DNA of 64,000 nt from Siphonodentalium dalli (Eukaryota > Mollusca > Scaphopoda > Gadilida > Siphonodentaliidae): assembly GCA_032622095.1 (NCBI GenBank), contig CP136063.1:207501934-207565933 (forward strand). Reading direction: 5' to 3'. Both the position numbers and the translations under genes were made by a program. Under the pieces are notes generated by a model that was not told the origin of the DNA, did not search any database, and saw only the letters and a program-made list of their open reading frames with translations. This document shows positions 38,901-47,551 of the stretch, piece after piece (the first letter of the stretch is position 1; each line of letters begins with the position of its first letter).

Positions 38901-41900
38901 GAATTTGCAAGTCAAAATTGTCTATCTTTTGACACTGCATGCTCAGAAAAATAGGACAATTAATGAATTATCTAAAAAAAACTCAGAGGATTGATAACTA
39001 CCGGTACCGGTAGTCGGCGGCCTTAAGGCTTCAATATATTGTTGGCCTCTTAGCCCTCGATGCTCGACTTAGAATATTTCAATACAAAACTGTTCTGAAT
39101 CTGAAGCTGCAAATTAACCAAGTCCAACATGGAGAAATATATGGAAAAATTCATAATTATTTGGCAAATTTGTAGTTTTAACAATTTGTTTGGCAATATA
39201 CATTTGAAAATATTCAGAATTTGTCAAGTTTCACATGGTGTAAATATTGTGGTTTAATCCGAATTTTAATAAATTAAAATTAATTAAATAATTAATACAA
39301 TTAATAATATTTCAACTTGTAGGACCCCATATGGAAATGTCATATAGGAACCTATAGGAAATTCATATTGGAAATGACGATTCACATTAGGAAAATTATA
39401 GGACCGTATTTCCTATAGGAAAATTGCCATGGATAAGAACATTTTGAGACAACCTAAAGCAATAATTAATTTTATAGGAGATTTTGCAATTTTCTCAAGA
39501 TCTCTATATTTTTCTCAAGATATGTTGGCCCACTGATAATTCAGAACAGCTAGTCTATATCATCCAAGGTACCAATTGAGAAAAAGCAAAGCCCAAGGGG
39601 GAGGGTGCAATTTGGGGGTTTGGTGCAAGGGAGGAAATGTAGTTGGAAATTCCAAGGTGAACACCCCCTTGCCCAATGGAGACCCTCTAGCCACATCCCT
39701 GTATAAGTCTGATTCATCTCATTGCCAGTAATAAATCACTTTAACATTGTAAACAATCCTACTATTTAATTGGGACAACTGCTTCACTCTGTGTCAATGA
39801 GTACCTGTTATGTAATCACCCTGACTTTCCCTCAATGCAAATTGAGACCAGATGGAATTTTCTCAAATTTTACAAACTTTGGATAGCTCACAATGGGAAG
39901 TCATGGTTTATATTGGTTTTCTTTATGTCACATGCAGGATTATTTACTTATAGTTTAAATTCAGGTGAGTATATACTTTGCATTTATTTTATCAAATTAT
40001 AACATATAGGATGATGTTTATATTTATACTTTATTCGTAATTTAAGTATTATAAATCACTGGCAATTTAATTTATAGTTAATAACATATTAAATTGACAG
40101 GTCTCCAAAAAATATTAAATTTTGCTGAGGTTGCCTGACAGATACAGGTCAATTAATTGTCAGCATTACAATTTGCATGGAGTTACAAAAATAATGTTGG
40201 GGTCAGCCAATAAAATAATTATACCATCTATTTAACTGTTATTTAAAAAATTCAGCATTAAATAGATGCATGGTATCATAATTTTTCTTTAAAATAACTG
40301 CTAAATTTTGTGCATTGATTTTTAAACTGACAATCTCCATCTGTTGACAATTAACTGCATGAATTGATATTTGGGTAAATACTAAAAAGGTTGTGTGGAC
40401 TTCTGGTGTTTTATGAATTTTCAGTGTACATAATCTATTTATTATTCATAATTAATTAATTATTAGTATATGCATGGTAACATCAATTTCAGAGGAAGAT
40501 AGTGTTGGCATATTGAACAAGTACATTATACACGTCTTGTTTGAACCTATGGTACTAATTTAAATGCAGGGGAGCCAATAGGTTCCAAAAATAGTAATAT
40601 AGAGCGTTCTTAATCACGTGATTGGATACGTCGGGACGCGCCGCCATGTTGGATGTATATCCTATAGGAGCAATATTGATATAGGAATCTATATGAGACC
40701 ATATCGCTGGTCCAATGATTTCCTATTTAACAAGAAAATGACAGCAAAGGGCATTAATGCAAAAAGTAAGTTAAATTAGCATTGTAAAACTAGCATTATA
40801 TTATAAATTGGATATCTTATTTTCTTATTATTTGAACCATTTCCTTCCAGTTAATGCACACATTTAGAATATCTAATCAGCTATCTAATCTCAATTTTGG
40901 ATATGCCTGCATAATGATATCATAAACTGAGTATCACTCAAAGGTTGGTTTATCAGATGTTAAATCCACAAAAAACATCACCAATATCATTTTTTGGGCA
41001 TTTAAATAGTTCAATGCTAGCTAAAAATATTAATATTCAGTCCAATACAATTTTGATATATTTACAAACAACTGTATCATTCACATAACTCATTTTCTGA
41101 AACATAATAATATCATTTCAGTTATTTCTGATGTAAACATAATTTAAAATTTGTTTACTATTTCTCATTTCAGAATTTGAAAACGACTCCCAGAAAAGAA
41201 GACTGAGACTGCATGCATCGCCAGTGGAATTGACATATATCGTAAACAATTTATTAGCTAGGGGCGACCTACACGGAGCCTGAGAGTACAGAAATCAAAT
41301 TGCATTAAACATGGACATGATAGTGACAGCTAACATAAATTCTTGATATACATATATACTCAAAATTGTTCATTTCACAAATATAAAATTGTTATCACTT
41401 CATAATTGTTTTGTTATTTCTAGCATCTCCAGAATGGATATCCAATTTTGATGACACCACCCATATTCCCATGCATCCTGCATAGAGTTATCCCTCATTT
41501 CCATGCAGTATAGGTAACTCTATGAAAACAGGCCATCATTTCACCATAATCTTTAGCATTCGGGGACCAATTTAAGGATTCGAGACATGGTTCGTAAGGC
41601 TTCATTTAAGCCTTCATCATTTGCATATAAGGCTTCGAAGCCTTAAATATAAGCCTTCGAAGCCTTATATGCAAATTATGAAGTCTTAAATAGCCTTCGA
41701 GTGCTTACGGGAACCAACAAGCCTTCTATAGGGCCGACTTATTTAAATGAGCTAAACCCTCGAAGGCTTAATTCGAAGGCTTAATAAGCCTTCGAGTGCT
41801 TATGGGAGTACTTAGCTCATTTAAATACGTCGGCCCTATTGAGGGCTAAATTCTGTTTCGAGTGCTTATTTTGCCTGTAACTGGCCCATTGCATTGATTG

Positions 41901-42639
41901 AGATAAGTCTTCATTTAAGTCTTCATTTGTAAGCATTCGAATCCTTCCTGAATGCTTACCGAGGGCTTGTGATTTCGTTAAGGGTTAATTTGAATGCTGA
42001 TTTTAGAGTCATATGTCTGACTGAAGTCTAAATTTTATTAGTTAACAGAAAATGTTAGCCTTCGCCACAAGCCCTCATTTTCCAGTGTGCTTATGTGGGA
42101 GACCTAAGGATTCGATTCCTTATCGAGTGCTTATACCTGCACTGCATCTTAATCACTCGAGTCCTAAGCGATTGGGGGGGGGGGGGGGGGGGGGGGGGGT
42201 AGTCGGATGACCAAGACCAACTCTGAATGGGAATGATACTAAACCAAATTTGGTATCTGCTCTTTCTGCATGCGATATCCTGCAAATTTACTTCCCTGAA
42301 CTTTTGTAAATTTGTAGTTGATTAGACTAGACTCATGCCAGTTCAAGCAGTGACGATGTTGCGCTTTATTTATATATCAGACGTTGATTCTACTTTTGTG
42401 CCAAAGTATCCAGATTGGTCTCGCCAATATTTGGGAGATCTTAGCGAAGGAGGAATGTTCAGTAACCTTGCTTATTAAACGTCTTTAGTCAGTCATTGAA
42501 TTGATTGAGAATTTGAGTCAACAGCACTGGAAACAAACGAACAAGAGTCAAGACACACACACAAGCACCAATATACTTACTTCCTATTTCCGGTTGTTTC
42601 AATTTCTAGGGCTCTCACTTTACTCGCGCTAGAGCCCAT
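19391..42639 (-). CDS. Uncharacterised coiled-coil protein with N-myristoylation signal (6 exons)
   Basis: Exons 42581-42639, 34334-34397, 31036-31125, 28802-28999, 27119-27251 and 19391-20058 join in phase throughout, giving 1212 nt: 403 residues plus stop. The start MGSSASK has Gly2, Ser6 and Lys7, a classic N-myristoylation context, and the ATG has A at -3 and G at +4. Residues about 50-240 are heptad-rich and charged (EIENLQKK, DLQDQIQSLTEHIESM, LEKDNKDLKADVHRLK, LLEENQRLAEKL), predicting a long coiled coil. Residues 240-375 are acidic and serine-rich, and 376-394 are strongly basic (KSKKKSTLKSRLAKHK). I do not recognise the family. A membrane-tethered scaffold or cytoskeletal role is inference only. 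It lies head-to-tail with FBXO22, about 5.2 kb downstream. Confidence 0.82.
20150..20445. repeat. Dispersed repeat, GTATGCCGGGGTGGGTGGG type
   Basis: The block runs from a G-run and AAAAAAGTCCGG through ATGCCGGGGTGGGTGGG and ATTTTTTCCGCAACT to GCAATGAGTTGGGCTT, then AATCCAAGATGGCCGC. The same order recurs at 58085-58330. Confidence 0.7.
20651..21441. mobile_element. Non-autonomous hAT element 1
   Basis: Begins CAGGGTTGCCAAAGTACTG and ends GTACCTATTGGCAACCCTG, imperfect inverted ends rich in GGTACCGGT. It is flanked by a perfect 8-bp duplication CTCCATAC (20643-20650 and 21442-21449), the size typical of hAT insertions. It has no transposase frame. Removing it restores a copy of the CCATACCAAATTTCATTC host repeat. 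Confidence 0.88.
21648..22709. mobile_element. Non-autonomous hAT element 2
   Basis: Begins TAGAGGTGCCAGCCACGATT and ends AATCGTGGCACCCCTA, with subterminal CGATAATCG-type repeats on both sides. It is flanked by a perfect 8-bp duplication ATATATGC (21640-21647 and 22710-22717). It carries no transposase and is inserted in the same host repeat array as element 1. Confidence 0.88.
22718..23560. other. Intron 5 stretch of the coiled-coil gene
   Basis: AT-rich DNA. At about 23453-23497, GTTGCTAAAGCGACAATAAA followed by (CAAT)n looks like the 3' tail of an old SINE or LINE. Nothing else is recognised. Confidence 0.5.
23592..23973 (+). mobile_element. SINE with a U2 snRNA-derived head and poly(A) tail
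   Basis: Positions 23625-23673 match the conserved 5' end of U2 snRNA (GCTTCTCGGCCTTTTGGCTA, then ATCAAAGTGTAGTA-CTGTTC) with few changes. The match then stops: the Sm-site and 3' stem regions of U2 are missing and a GC-rich body of about 265 bp follows, ending GCAATAGCCCGAATTT plus 39 A (the last two could belong to the target). A 15-bp duplication AATTTATATCTCTGG flanks it (23577-23591 and 23974-23988). A 33-bp leader with the hairpin ATTTCGC-TATT-GCGAAAT precedes the U2 part. This is a retroposed element, not a working U2 gene. SINEs with snRNA heads are known in a few animals. Confidence 0.88.
23989..24660. repeat. Tandem ~165-bp repeat and GATG microsatellite
   Basis: Blocks containing GATAACTCTAGAATGCATATG, TCTTTTGAAAGTAGTCCC and CATACCAAATTTCATTC repeat about every 165 bp (24390, 24552). 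A related copy hosts both hAT elements at 20.6-22.7 kb. GGATGGATGG microsatellite at 24270-24300. Confidence 0.75.
24912..25027. mobile_element. GAGGTCCCC hairpin MITE, copy 1
   Basis: Palindrome of the family AATGAGGTCCCCAGAGGGTG ... CACCCTCTGGGGACCTCATT, with a TGATGCTAGCC-type centre, here somewhat diverged. It is followed by TGCAAATGACAGACAC, as in other copies. Confidence 0.75.
25146..25538. mobile_element. TTAA element with two hairpin cassettes, copy 1
   Basis: Starts TTAACCCTTTACCCAACA and ends TGTTGGGTAAAGGGTTAA. It contains two 70-bp hairpins (CCAATGCATTCTCTTATATA ... GAGAATGCATTGG) at 25177-25244 and 25314-25381. TTAA borders and CCC starts are features of piggyBac-type non-autonomous elements. 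Confidence 0.85.
25613..25717. mobile_element. TA/mariner-like MITE, copy 2 (left arm only)
   Basis: Starts TACAGTAATGCCCTAAATAA and runs to CATTCATCAAAAACCAC, where the homology stops. The right arm is missing. Confidence 0.8.
25881..26336 (+). mobile_element. tRNA-headed SINE
   Basis: The head contains an A box (TAGCTCAGTTGG, 25889-25900) and a B-box-like GGGTACAAATCC (25942-25953) at normal tRNA spacing. A non-tRNA body follows with CGTGTGCAACAATGTGCGCA and CGTTAAAAGATCCC. The acceptor stem does not pair well and no mature 3' end is present, so it is not a functional tRNA gene. No clear target duplication. Confidence 0.75.
26341..26490. repeat. Dispersed repeat tail (GGTCCAGTGGTCTGGGAGAA)
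   Basis: Contains AAATTTGGTTGAAATTGGTC, then GACAGATGGACAGCCAGACA and TTTTATATATATAGAT. It resembles 3' ends of retroelements common in invertebrates; the family is not fixed. Confidence 0.5.
26930..27075. repeat. Dispersed repeat, copy in + orientation
   Basis: GTTTTGTCATGTGTCATGCT through TATAGTTCCGGTTTCATGG and the CATGTTCCATACG palindrome. The reverse complement of the whole block occurs at 31895-32025. Confidence 0.75.
27119..27251 (-). CDS. Coiled-coil gene exon 5
   Basis: Acceptor TTTTTTCTACAG upstream and donor GCAG|GTACAT downstream. It starts at a codon boundary and leaves phase 1. It encodes a Lys-rich start and a Glu/Leu heptad segment (EIEKINEEMNKLLEENQRLA). Confidence 0.88.
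27670..27765. mobile_element. GAGGTCCCC MITE fragment
   Basis: One arm (AATGAGGTCCCCAGAGGGTG) runs through the centre into a shortened second arm GGGGACCTCATTCTG. The larger context (AAATTAGGGGATATAGAAAC before it) recurs at 24830 and 32638. Confidence 0.7.
28310..28432. mobile_element. GAGGTCCCC hairpin MITE, full copy
   Basis: Both arms around the centre GACGCCATCCCACATAGCGG, within intron 4 of the coiled-coil gene. A half copy follows at 28635-28680. Confidence 0.8.
28802..28999 (-). CDS. Coiled-coil gene exon 4
   Basis: Acceptor ATTGATCAG and donor CTG|GTGGGT, both at codon boundaries; 66 residues, nearly all coiled coil with regular Leu/Ile spacing. Confidence 0.88.
29237..30593. mobile_element. 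Non-autonomous hAT element 3
   Basis: Begins TAGAGCTGAAACGGTT and ends AACCGTTTCAGCTCTA, with many CTAACCGGTTAACC subterminal repeats at both ends. A perfect 8-bp duplication ATTTTTGG flanks it (29229-29236 and 30594-30601). The 1.36-kb interior has no transposase. It lies in intron 3 of the coiled-coil gene. Confidence 0.9.
31036..31125 (-). CDS. Coiled-coil gene exon 3
   Basis: Acceptor TTCTTGCAG, donor AAG|GTTAGC, phase 0 at both ends; 30 residues, EHTGEQQKVPDG then a helical LKDALKEIENLQKK. Confidence 0.85.
31895..32025. repeat. Dispersed repeat, copy in - orientation
   Basis: Reverse complement of 26930-27075, including CTCAACCATGAAACCGGAAC and ATAAAATAAAAGCAT. The palindrome ATGGAACATATGTTCCAT lies at its start. 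Confidence 0.75.
32103..32260. mobile_element. Near-perfect 158-bp palindrome
   Basis: Starts ACACAGAACGACACGATGTG and ends with the reverse complement CGTGTCGTTCTGTGT; the centre is near GGCACAAGTGCC. A foldback MITE is the likely explanation. Confidence 0.85.
32764..32885. mobile_element. GAGGTCCCC hairpin MITE, full copy
   Basis: Arms AATGAGGTCCCCAGAGGGT and ACCCTCTGGGGTCCTCATTC around GATAGCCTGCTGTGCAGG; preceded by the family's usual GGGAACTTCAATCTGAGTCT leader. Confidence 0.8.
33365..33930. repeat. Direct repeat pair about 430 bp apart
   Basis: TTGAGGAACATCTCATTGTG through CCATAACTCTGATATGTATA (33365-33520) recurs as TTGAGGGACATCTCAATGTG through CCATAACTCTGATATATATC (33800-33932). An open frame in the spacer (33509-33793) is not recognisable as a protein. 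Confidence 0.65.
34334..34397 (-). CDS. Coiled-coil gene exon 2
   Basis: Acceptor ATATTTACAG and donor CAGCAG|GTAAATC. It accepts phase 2 from exon 1 and ends at a codon boundary; 21 full codons, acidic (TDGDLSDHDQTT). Confidence 0.8.
34952..35104. mobile_element. TTAA element, short copy
   Basis: TTAACTCTTTCATGATGGGAG at one end and TCCAGTCATGGAAGGGTTAA at the other; the internal hairpin cassette is truncated (TATATATGCGAGTCTCGCATATA). Confidence 0.7.
35241..35531. mobile_element. TTAA element with two hairpin cassettes
   Basis: The right end CGTCATGAAATGGTTAA is clear; the left end is eroded. Two hairpins (35285-35380 and 35408-35490) carry the GCATTCTCTTATA arms. Confidence 0.65.
37097..37205. 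repeat. Direct duplication, first copy
   Basis: TTTTGGAGAAAATTCCCAAT through TTAGTTTCAGCCTAAAATCC recurs at 38043-38142 with few differences; a mariner-like MITE lies between the copies. Confidence 0.75.
37294..37519. mobile_element. TA/mariner-like MITE, copy 3 (full)
   Basis: TACAGTAATGCCTTAAGTAA at the left, matching inverted right end GGCATTGCTGTA, both arms through ACAAGCCATA. Some CTTTCCGAGAG duplication at the centre. Confidence 0.85.
38043..38142. repeat. Direct duplication, second copy
   Basis: See the copy at 37097-37205; the internal segment is slightly shorter here. Confidence 0.75.
38622..39002. mobile_element. Inverted-repeat element of about 380 bp
   Basis: AGTTATTAATCCTCTGAGTT through GAGCATGCAGTG (38626-38684) returns in reverse at about 38930-39000. 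Possibly a MITE; no target duplication identified. Confidence 0.65.
39325..40715. mobile_element. Possible large foldback element
   Basis: The left end GGACCCCATATGGAAATGTC-ATATAGGAACCTATAGG resembles the reverse of the right end CCTATAGGAGC...CATATCGCTGGTCC. An internal hairpin lies at 40213-40290 (TACCATCTATTTAA against TTAAATAGATGCATGGTA). Homology is patchy. Confidence 0.4.
41565..42165. repeat. Nested AAGGCTTCGAAGCCTT palindromes
   Basis: At least a dozen occurrences of AAGCCTTCGA/TCGAAGGCTT in both orientations. They include the hairpin CATATAAGGCTTCGAAGCCTTA...TAAGCCTTCGAAGCC and a larger pair, AGGGCCGACTTATTTAAATG against CATTTAAATACGTCGGCCCT. Confidence 0.8.
42174..42199. repeat. 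Poly(G) tract, 26 bases
   Basis: An uninterrupted G run just upstream of a GTAGTCGG segment, about 400 bp from exon 1 of the coiled-coil gene in its intron 1. Confidence 0.9.
42581..42639 (-). CDS. Coiled-coil gene exon 1 (start codon)
   Basis: ATG in strong context (AGCATGG), then 19 codons beginning MGSSASKVRALEIETTGNR and a strong donor AA|GTAAGTAT (phase 2). It fits the phase of exon 2 exactly. Too short for ORF finders; the start is assigned by the myristoylation motif, Kozak match and phase. Confidence 0.75.
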
Positions 42640-43449
42640 GCTCAAATCTACTATTGTTCAGCAGATGTGATTTGAAAGTGAAGACACAATTTATGAAATT
42701 ATGTCGGAATCTCCTATTTTCGACGCACAAACTTGAACTTCATAATTTCGCAAAACAAATGCATGAATCAATAACATTTGTCATCACAAAATATACCAGG
42801 GATTCGAACACACGTTGACAACCATTGTGAGTGAAGCGATCGTTGAATTGTATCAACATTTGCCGAATAACGAGACAGTTATCAATCGCGAAATTTGCTT
42901 TCATTGACAACCAAGAAATATCGTACTCACCGAATATCGTACCGATTTGAATATCTTCGATGCCGTATAATTATATATTAGCATCCTTATTGAGAGTTAA
43001 TATATTCCCCAATGATGACTCACCATTCGATTCAAATTGGTTCGTTCAGTATAGTGACATAGCTAGCTAGAGTGTCTCTTGTGGGGGACCCGGGTGTGCT
43101 AGAAAGTTTGCAATTGCAGATTAGGTACACACCCCCACACTGAACATACCAGATTATCAAAACTCAGGGAAATTTCCATTTGCATCCCCAGAAGAAATTG
43201 TTCAACGGATGGGCCAGTTCAACAGGAACGTGGCTATCATGGTGATGGGGTACGTGCCCACATTAATTAAAACACACCCCACAACTTAGCTCCACATGAC
43301 CGCTTTATATATATATATATATGAACGATATTTGCAAGTTCACAAGTTTAGGCAATTTGCACCCCCTCCCCTTGTGTTGAAATTTTCCATTTGGCACTTC
43401 AAGGTTTCCAACTTGGAAATTTCCAACCTGACACCCAGGCCTGATAATA

Positions 43450-43850
43450 AGGAGCTGAACATTTGCAGAGTGAGGTCCCCATAGGGTGAAGTTAGGCTAG
43501 CATCATCAAATTCCCCTTCTGTGGACCTCATTCTGCTTAGGCCTCATCTTCTCAGGAAAGTATCTTTATTATCAAATCTGTTTCTTTTGTAAACTTCTTT
43601 GCAAAGATACTTTTTCTGTGTTAGTTCAGTTTCTCTATATTCCCAAATTGGCAGATAACACAATGCATATCACAATATTCACCATCTGCGAACATAAACC
43701 TGAGTCTATAGTTCTCATATCATAGCAGATGAGGCCATGCAGAATGAGGTCCACAGAGGGTGAATTTGGTGATGCTAGGCTGCTTTGCAGAGTATGGTAG
43801 CGTCACTAAATTCACCCTTTGGGGACCTCAACCTGACAACCCTAAAAAGT
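43450..43850. mobile_element. Two GAGGTCCCC hairpin MITEs
   Basis: Copies at about 43465-43545 (shortened centre) and 43738-43838, the second with the full centre GATGCTAGGCTGCTTTGCAG. Confidence 0.75.
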
Positions 43851-44268
43851 TGACTGCAAGTAGGAAAATCATATATTATTAGACTTATGGTCTAAAAACA
43901 ACAAATTTCACTCTTGATATACGGTTTTAATAACAATCTATGTAAAAAAATATGATTAAAATACTATAATTCATCACCATTTGGAACGTCTGTGTCTCAG
44001 AAGGTGCCCATAGAGTAATAGAAAATAGCTGAAATCATAAAATCATTTTCCCCCTTTATGGCTCCCAGAATGCAACAGAATTCAAATTATAGTTTTATTT
44101 TCAATGGAGGGGGAAACTTGAGCATAGAACTGACGTAAGTAACTCGGCAGTTTATTACATCGAATAAGTTGGAAATACAACATTTTGGAGCTTCCTCTTT
44201 CAAATGGTATATAATATGGCATACATTTTATATAATGTGATCTGGGGGTTCGAAAATTAATTAGGCCT

Positions 44269-44483
44269 TTAACCCTTTCAGTTCCAAGTCCGATTTTTGT
44301 ATCAACCCATATTTCCTTGATCATTTTTCAAATTTATTGATTATTATAATGTGATACATTGATGGAAAGAGTTCTAAGAGTTCTTTCCATCAATGTATCA
44401 CATTATTATAATCAATAAATTTGAAAAATGATCAAGGAAATATGGGTTGATACAAAAATCAGACTTGGCACTGAAAGGGTTAA
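44269..44483. mobile_element. TTAA-flanked 215-bp palindromic MITE
   Basis: TTAACCCTTTCAGTTCCAAG at one end and its mirror CTTGGCACTGAAAGGGTTAA at the other. The arms are almost identical over 100 bp (TGTATCAACCCATATTTCC and so on), centre GAGTTCTAAGAGTTC. PiggyBac-like borders. Confidence 0.9.
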
Positions 44484-44649
44484 ATAGTGGTTGAAAAGTG
44501 GGCCTTTAAATAGTGGTTGAAAAATCAAACTACCAGAATATCAACTCATCTTTGGCCTGAAATTTTTTAACTTGTGTTCTGTCAGGCCATTCAAGCGATC
44601 GGGTGAGATTTCCAAACTACTGTCAGTATTGAACATTTTGACCAAAGTT

Positions 44650-44668
44650 GGGGGGGGGGGGGGGGGGT
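44650..44668. repeat. Poly(G) tract
   Basis: Long G run followed by TCTAAACCCTGTTG, part of the GGAAATTTCC repeat family context (TTTTGACCAAAGTT before it). Confidence 0.8.
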
Positions 44669-44954
44669 CTAAACCCTGTTGAATTGGCTTCAAGGGTGGG
44701 ACCTTTTCTCCCTGGACCACAATTCCAACAACAGAAACATTTATTTTGATGACATTTTTGTATTATTCACAAAATAGACATTCAAATACAGTATATTTAA
44801 CATAAACATGACTAAAAAGAGAGATATTCTATCGAAAAAAAGGCCAATACAAATTAATGCAGAACAGCGTAAAATAAAAATATGAATACTTTTTCGTATC
44901 ACACGGTTTTACTATTGCAGAAGTAAATTGAAAGACACACAAGCCTGCAAATAT

Positions 44955-45083
44955 TGTGTCTGTCATTTGCCGAATGAGGTTCACAAAGGGTGAATTTGAC
45001 TCTAGCCATCTATGCGGGATAGAATCACTAAATTCACACTCTGAGGACCTCATTCTGCAAATGACAGACACACTATTTGCAGA
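44955..45083. mobile_element. GAGGTCCCC hairpin MITE, diverged full copy
   Basis: GAATGAGGTTCACAAAGGGTG ... CACTCTGAGGACCTCATTCTG, flanked on both sides by the TGTGTCTGTCATTTGC / GCAAATGACAGACACA outer arm. Confidence 0.75.
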
Positions 45084-45282
45084 CTTGAAGACACATTTAT
45101 TTCTAGCGACAAAAGCTTTTGTAGCGTGATGTTTTAAACTCAAAATTATTATCTTATACCTTCGGAATTGGTATAAAATATGCAATGAATAGAGACCACA
45201 CCAATAAGAGGAGATAAGCCATATGCCTGCAAACTGGTATTTTGCCTGTGCAAATTTTAACAGATATGCTGTATTTCACCTG

Positions 45283-45545
45283 TTAACCATTCCATGACTG
45301 GAGCTACCTGATATTTTGCGAAAACCCTGTGCCAATAAATTCTCTTATATATGCGAGTCTCCCATATGGAGCTTCGCATATATAAAAGAATACATTGGCC
45401 TAACAATATTTACCTTGACCTTGTAAGCCAGTGCATTCTCTTTTATATGCAAGGCTCCCTACGGGAGACTCGCTTATATAAGAGAATGCACTGGCACATG
45501 ATATTTAATGCTGCACCAGCGCAGCTCCCATCATGAAAGGGTTAA
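45283..45545. mobile_element. TTAA element with two hairpin cassettes
   Basis: TTAACCATTCCATGACTGGAG ... CTCCCATCATGAAAGGGTTAA, hairpins at 45331-45397 and 45430-45495. Same end type as the copies at 49558 and 55431. Confidence 0.85.
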
Positions 45546-45851
45546 CATTATACTGGAAGTGATCAAATTAACTTTTTAGACATGTATATACAAGTATTAT
45601 TCACAGTTTGTCCACATACAGTGGCAAAATTGACAATACGATGACTCTTATTGGACCTCATGATCCTTTATACAGTACCTCAAATACGAAACAGTCTTAT
45701 TCTGCTCAACACGGCAATCTAAATCTCGATTTGAGTGGAAAGGATTAGTATCCAATGAACACCGCTACTGCTTGTCATCGCGAATTGCCGGCTTTCGCTG
45801 CAAATTCCATAAATGATCTGATTTGTTGCACTAAACTGTCTGGGATACTAG

Positions 45852-45958
45852 TATAGTAATGCCCTAAATAATCGACTCCTTAACCACAGCAGAATTATGG
45901 GTAATTTTTCAGGATTTAGTCGGAAAGATGGCTTGTTGCCATTCATCGGAAAGCTCTC
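45852..45958. mobile_element. TA/mariner-like MITE, copy 4 (left arm)
   Basis: TATAGTAATGCCCTAAATAA to CATTCATCGGAAAGCTCTC; the right arm is replaced by GGAAATTTCC-family DNA (ACCGAAAATTGCACAATCC). Confidence 0.75.
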
Positions 45959-47126
45959 AACCGAAAATTGCACAATCCTAACATCTGGTGGTCCAATGCC
46001 AGGTGAATTCACATACACCCCGATTTGTTTTTGTTAAATTTATTAGCAGTTTATGACTGGTGAATGGGGAGGGACCTGGACATATGGGACCAACCATGGA
46101 TCCACCTGGAGCGATAAAATTTTGAAATCTGAACATTGCAAAATCCTAGCATCTAGACTGGCGTCACGCTTTCCAATTATTGGGGAAATTTCCAACCTGA
46201 CACCCCATTAAGGTTCAGAAATTTCCAACTGATTGCCAGCTGAGTCCAAAATTTTTACAATTTTACAAAAAAAGAAATTATCCAAATGTCGGTATAAAAA
46301 CAACAAATTCTCCACTATTAAATAGTTGGAAAGTTAAACTACAACACTATTACAACCTTTTGTTGGTGTAAAATTTCCAATTAATATTGTGTCACACATG
46401 AAATTTCCAACTGTTGAAAATTTTGACCAATGTTGGGGGGGGGAGAGACACTCCCCAAACCCTGTACCTATGCGGGTGATTAAACACAATCACCCAATTA
46501 GTGATGACTCTGGAGAAGATAGTGAAATCATATTCGAGTGACAAGTTCCTTATTCAAGTATTATTCCTAATCCCCAAAGAAAAAAATATAAATAACTTCC
46601 GACATTCTTAGAAATAGATGTATAATGAAACAATTTGTGCGGTTCATAGGGTTCCGGTGTTTCGCAGTGCAGATTGGCGGCGAATCGCCACCAGATTGGT
46701 AGCCGAACTACTGCTAATCCCCATCGCCACATATCACTGTGAAAATATATAAGCTGTGATTTTTTGCTTTACATTGAGCGATTTGAGACTGTTTCATCTT
46801 TGAGGTCTGTACAGATTAGAATATTGACCTCATTGACAAAGCTACATACTTACAAACCTATGCATTTAATATATATATGACCTTATACTATTATCTGTAA
46901 TACTTGAGACATCCACAATGAAGCAAGGTTTAAACCTAAATTTCTTTTATTTCAAATATGTCTTACTGTTATTCCCTGCTCCAGGGGGCTGTTAACTGGT
47001 ATTCCATATGCCATCCTCCTATTTAAAGGGATACTGTACTCATTTGTTGTCGTTGGTTTCTATAGTCTCTGCTTTGTGGAATAAGGTAACCAGATTTCCA
47101 TTATTTGACAAACATGCATATGCAAT

Positions 47127-47335
47127 TACAGTAATGCTCTTAATAATCGACTCTTTAACCACAGCAGAATTATGGGTAACTTTTCATGATTTAGTCGGAA
47201 ATATGGCTTGTTGCCATTCATCGGAAAGCTCTTGGTTCTGATGAATGGCAACAAGCCATATTTCCGACTAAATCCTGAAAAGTTACCCATAATTCTGCTG
47301 TGGTTAAGGAGTCAATTATTTAGAGCATTACTGTA
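47127..47335. mobile_element. TA/mariner-like MITE, copy 5 (full)
   Basis: Both arms nearly perfect, ends TACAGTAATGCTCTTAATAA and TTAGAGCATTACTGTA, centre AGCTCTTGGTTCTGATG. Confidence 0.9.
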
Positions 47336-47551
47336 TCTCCCTTCTACTAAACGAGATACAGTCAATGTTTTCAGGATATTTTAACTTATATAGATGTATT
47401 ACAGAAAGTCACAAGAGTTTCCTGGTGCAGGAGGGTTTGAAAATTTATAGAATCATCACAATCATCAAATCGAACCTTTTGCGAGATTTCACATTGATTT
47501 GAATCTCGACTCGAATAATCGCAGTAGCCTCGGTGGAGGTTATATGCTCCT

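Larger units (their letters stand above)
35532..42580 (-). other. Intron 1 of the coiled-coil gene (distal part)
   Basis: No coding exon recognised. Contains a mariner-like MITE (37294-37519), a direct duplication at 37.1/38.05 kb, an inverted repeat at 38.6-39.0 kb, a probable foldback at 39.3-40.7 kb, the AAGGCTTCGAAGCCTT palindrome cluster and a 26-base poly-G. Confidence 0.6.
42640..47551. other. Intergenic region between the coiled-coil gene and FBXO22
   Basis: The promoter and 5' UTR of the coiled-coil gene should lie in its first part. The rest is repeats: GGAAATTTCC family (43060-43440 and 46060-46460), GAGGTCCCC MITEs, TTAA elements and mariner-like MITEs listed separately. No further gene seen. 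Confidence 0.6.

Noticed and set aside
44829-45185. 118-codon minus-strand frame
   Set aside because: Overlaps a GAGGTCCCC hairpin MITE.
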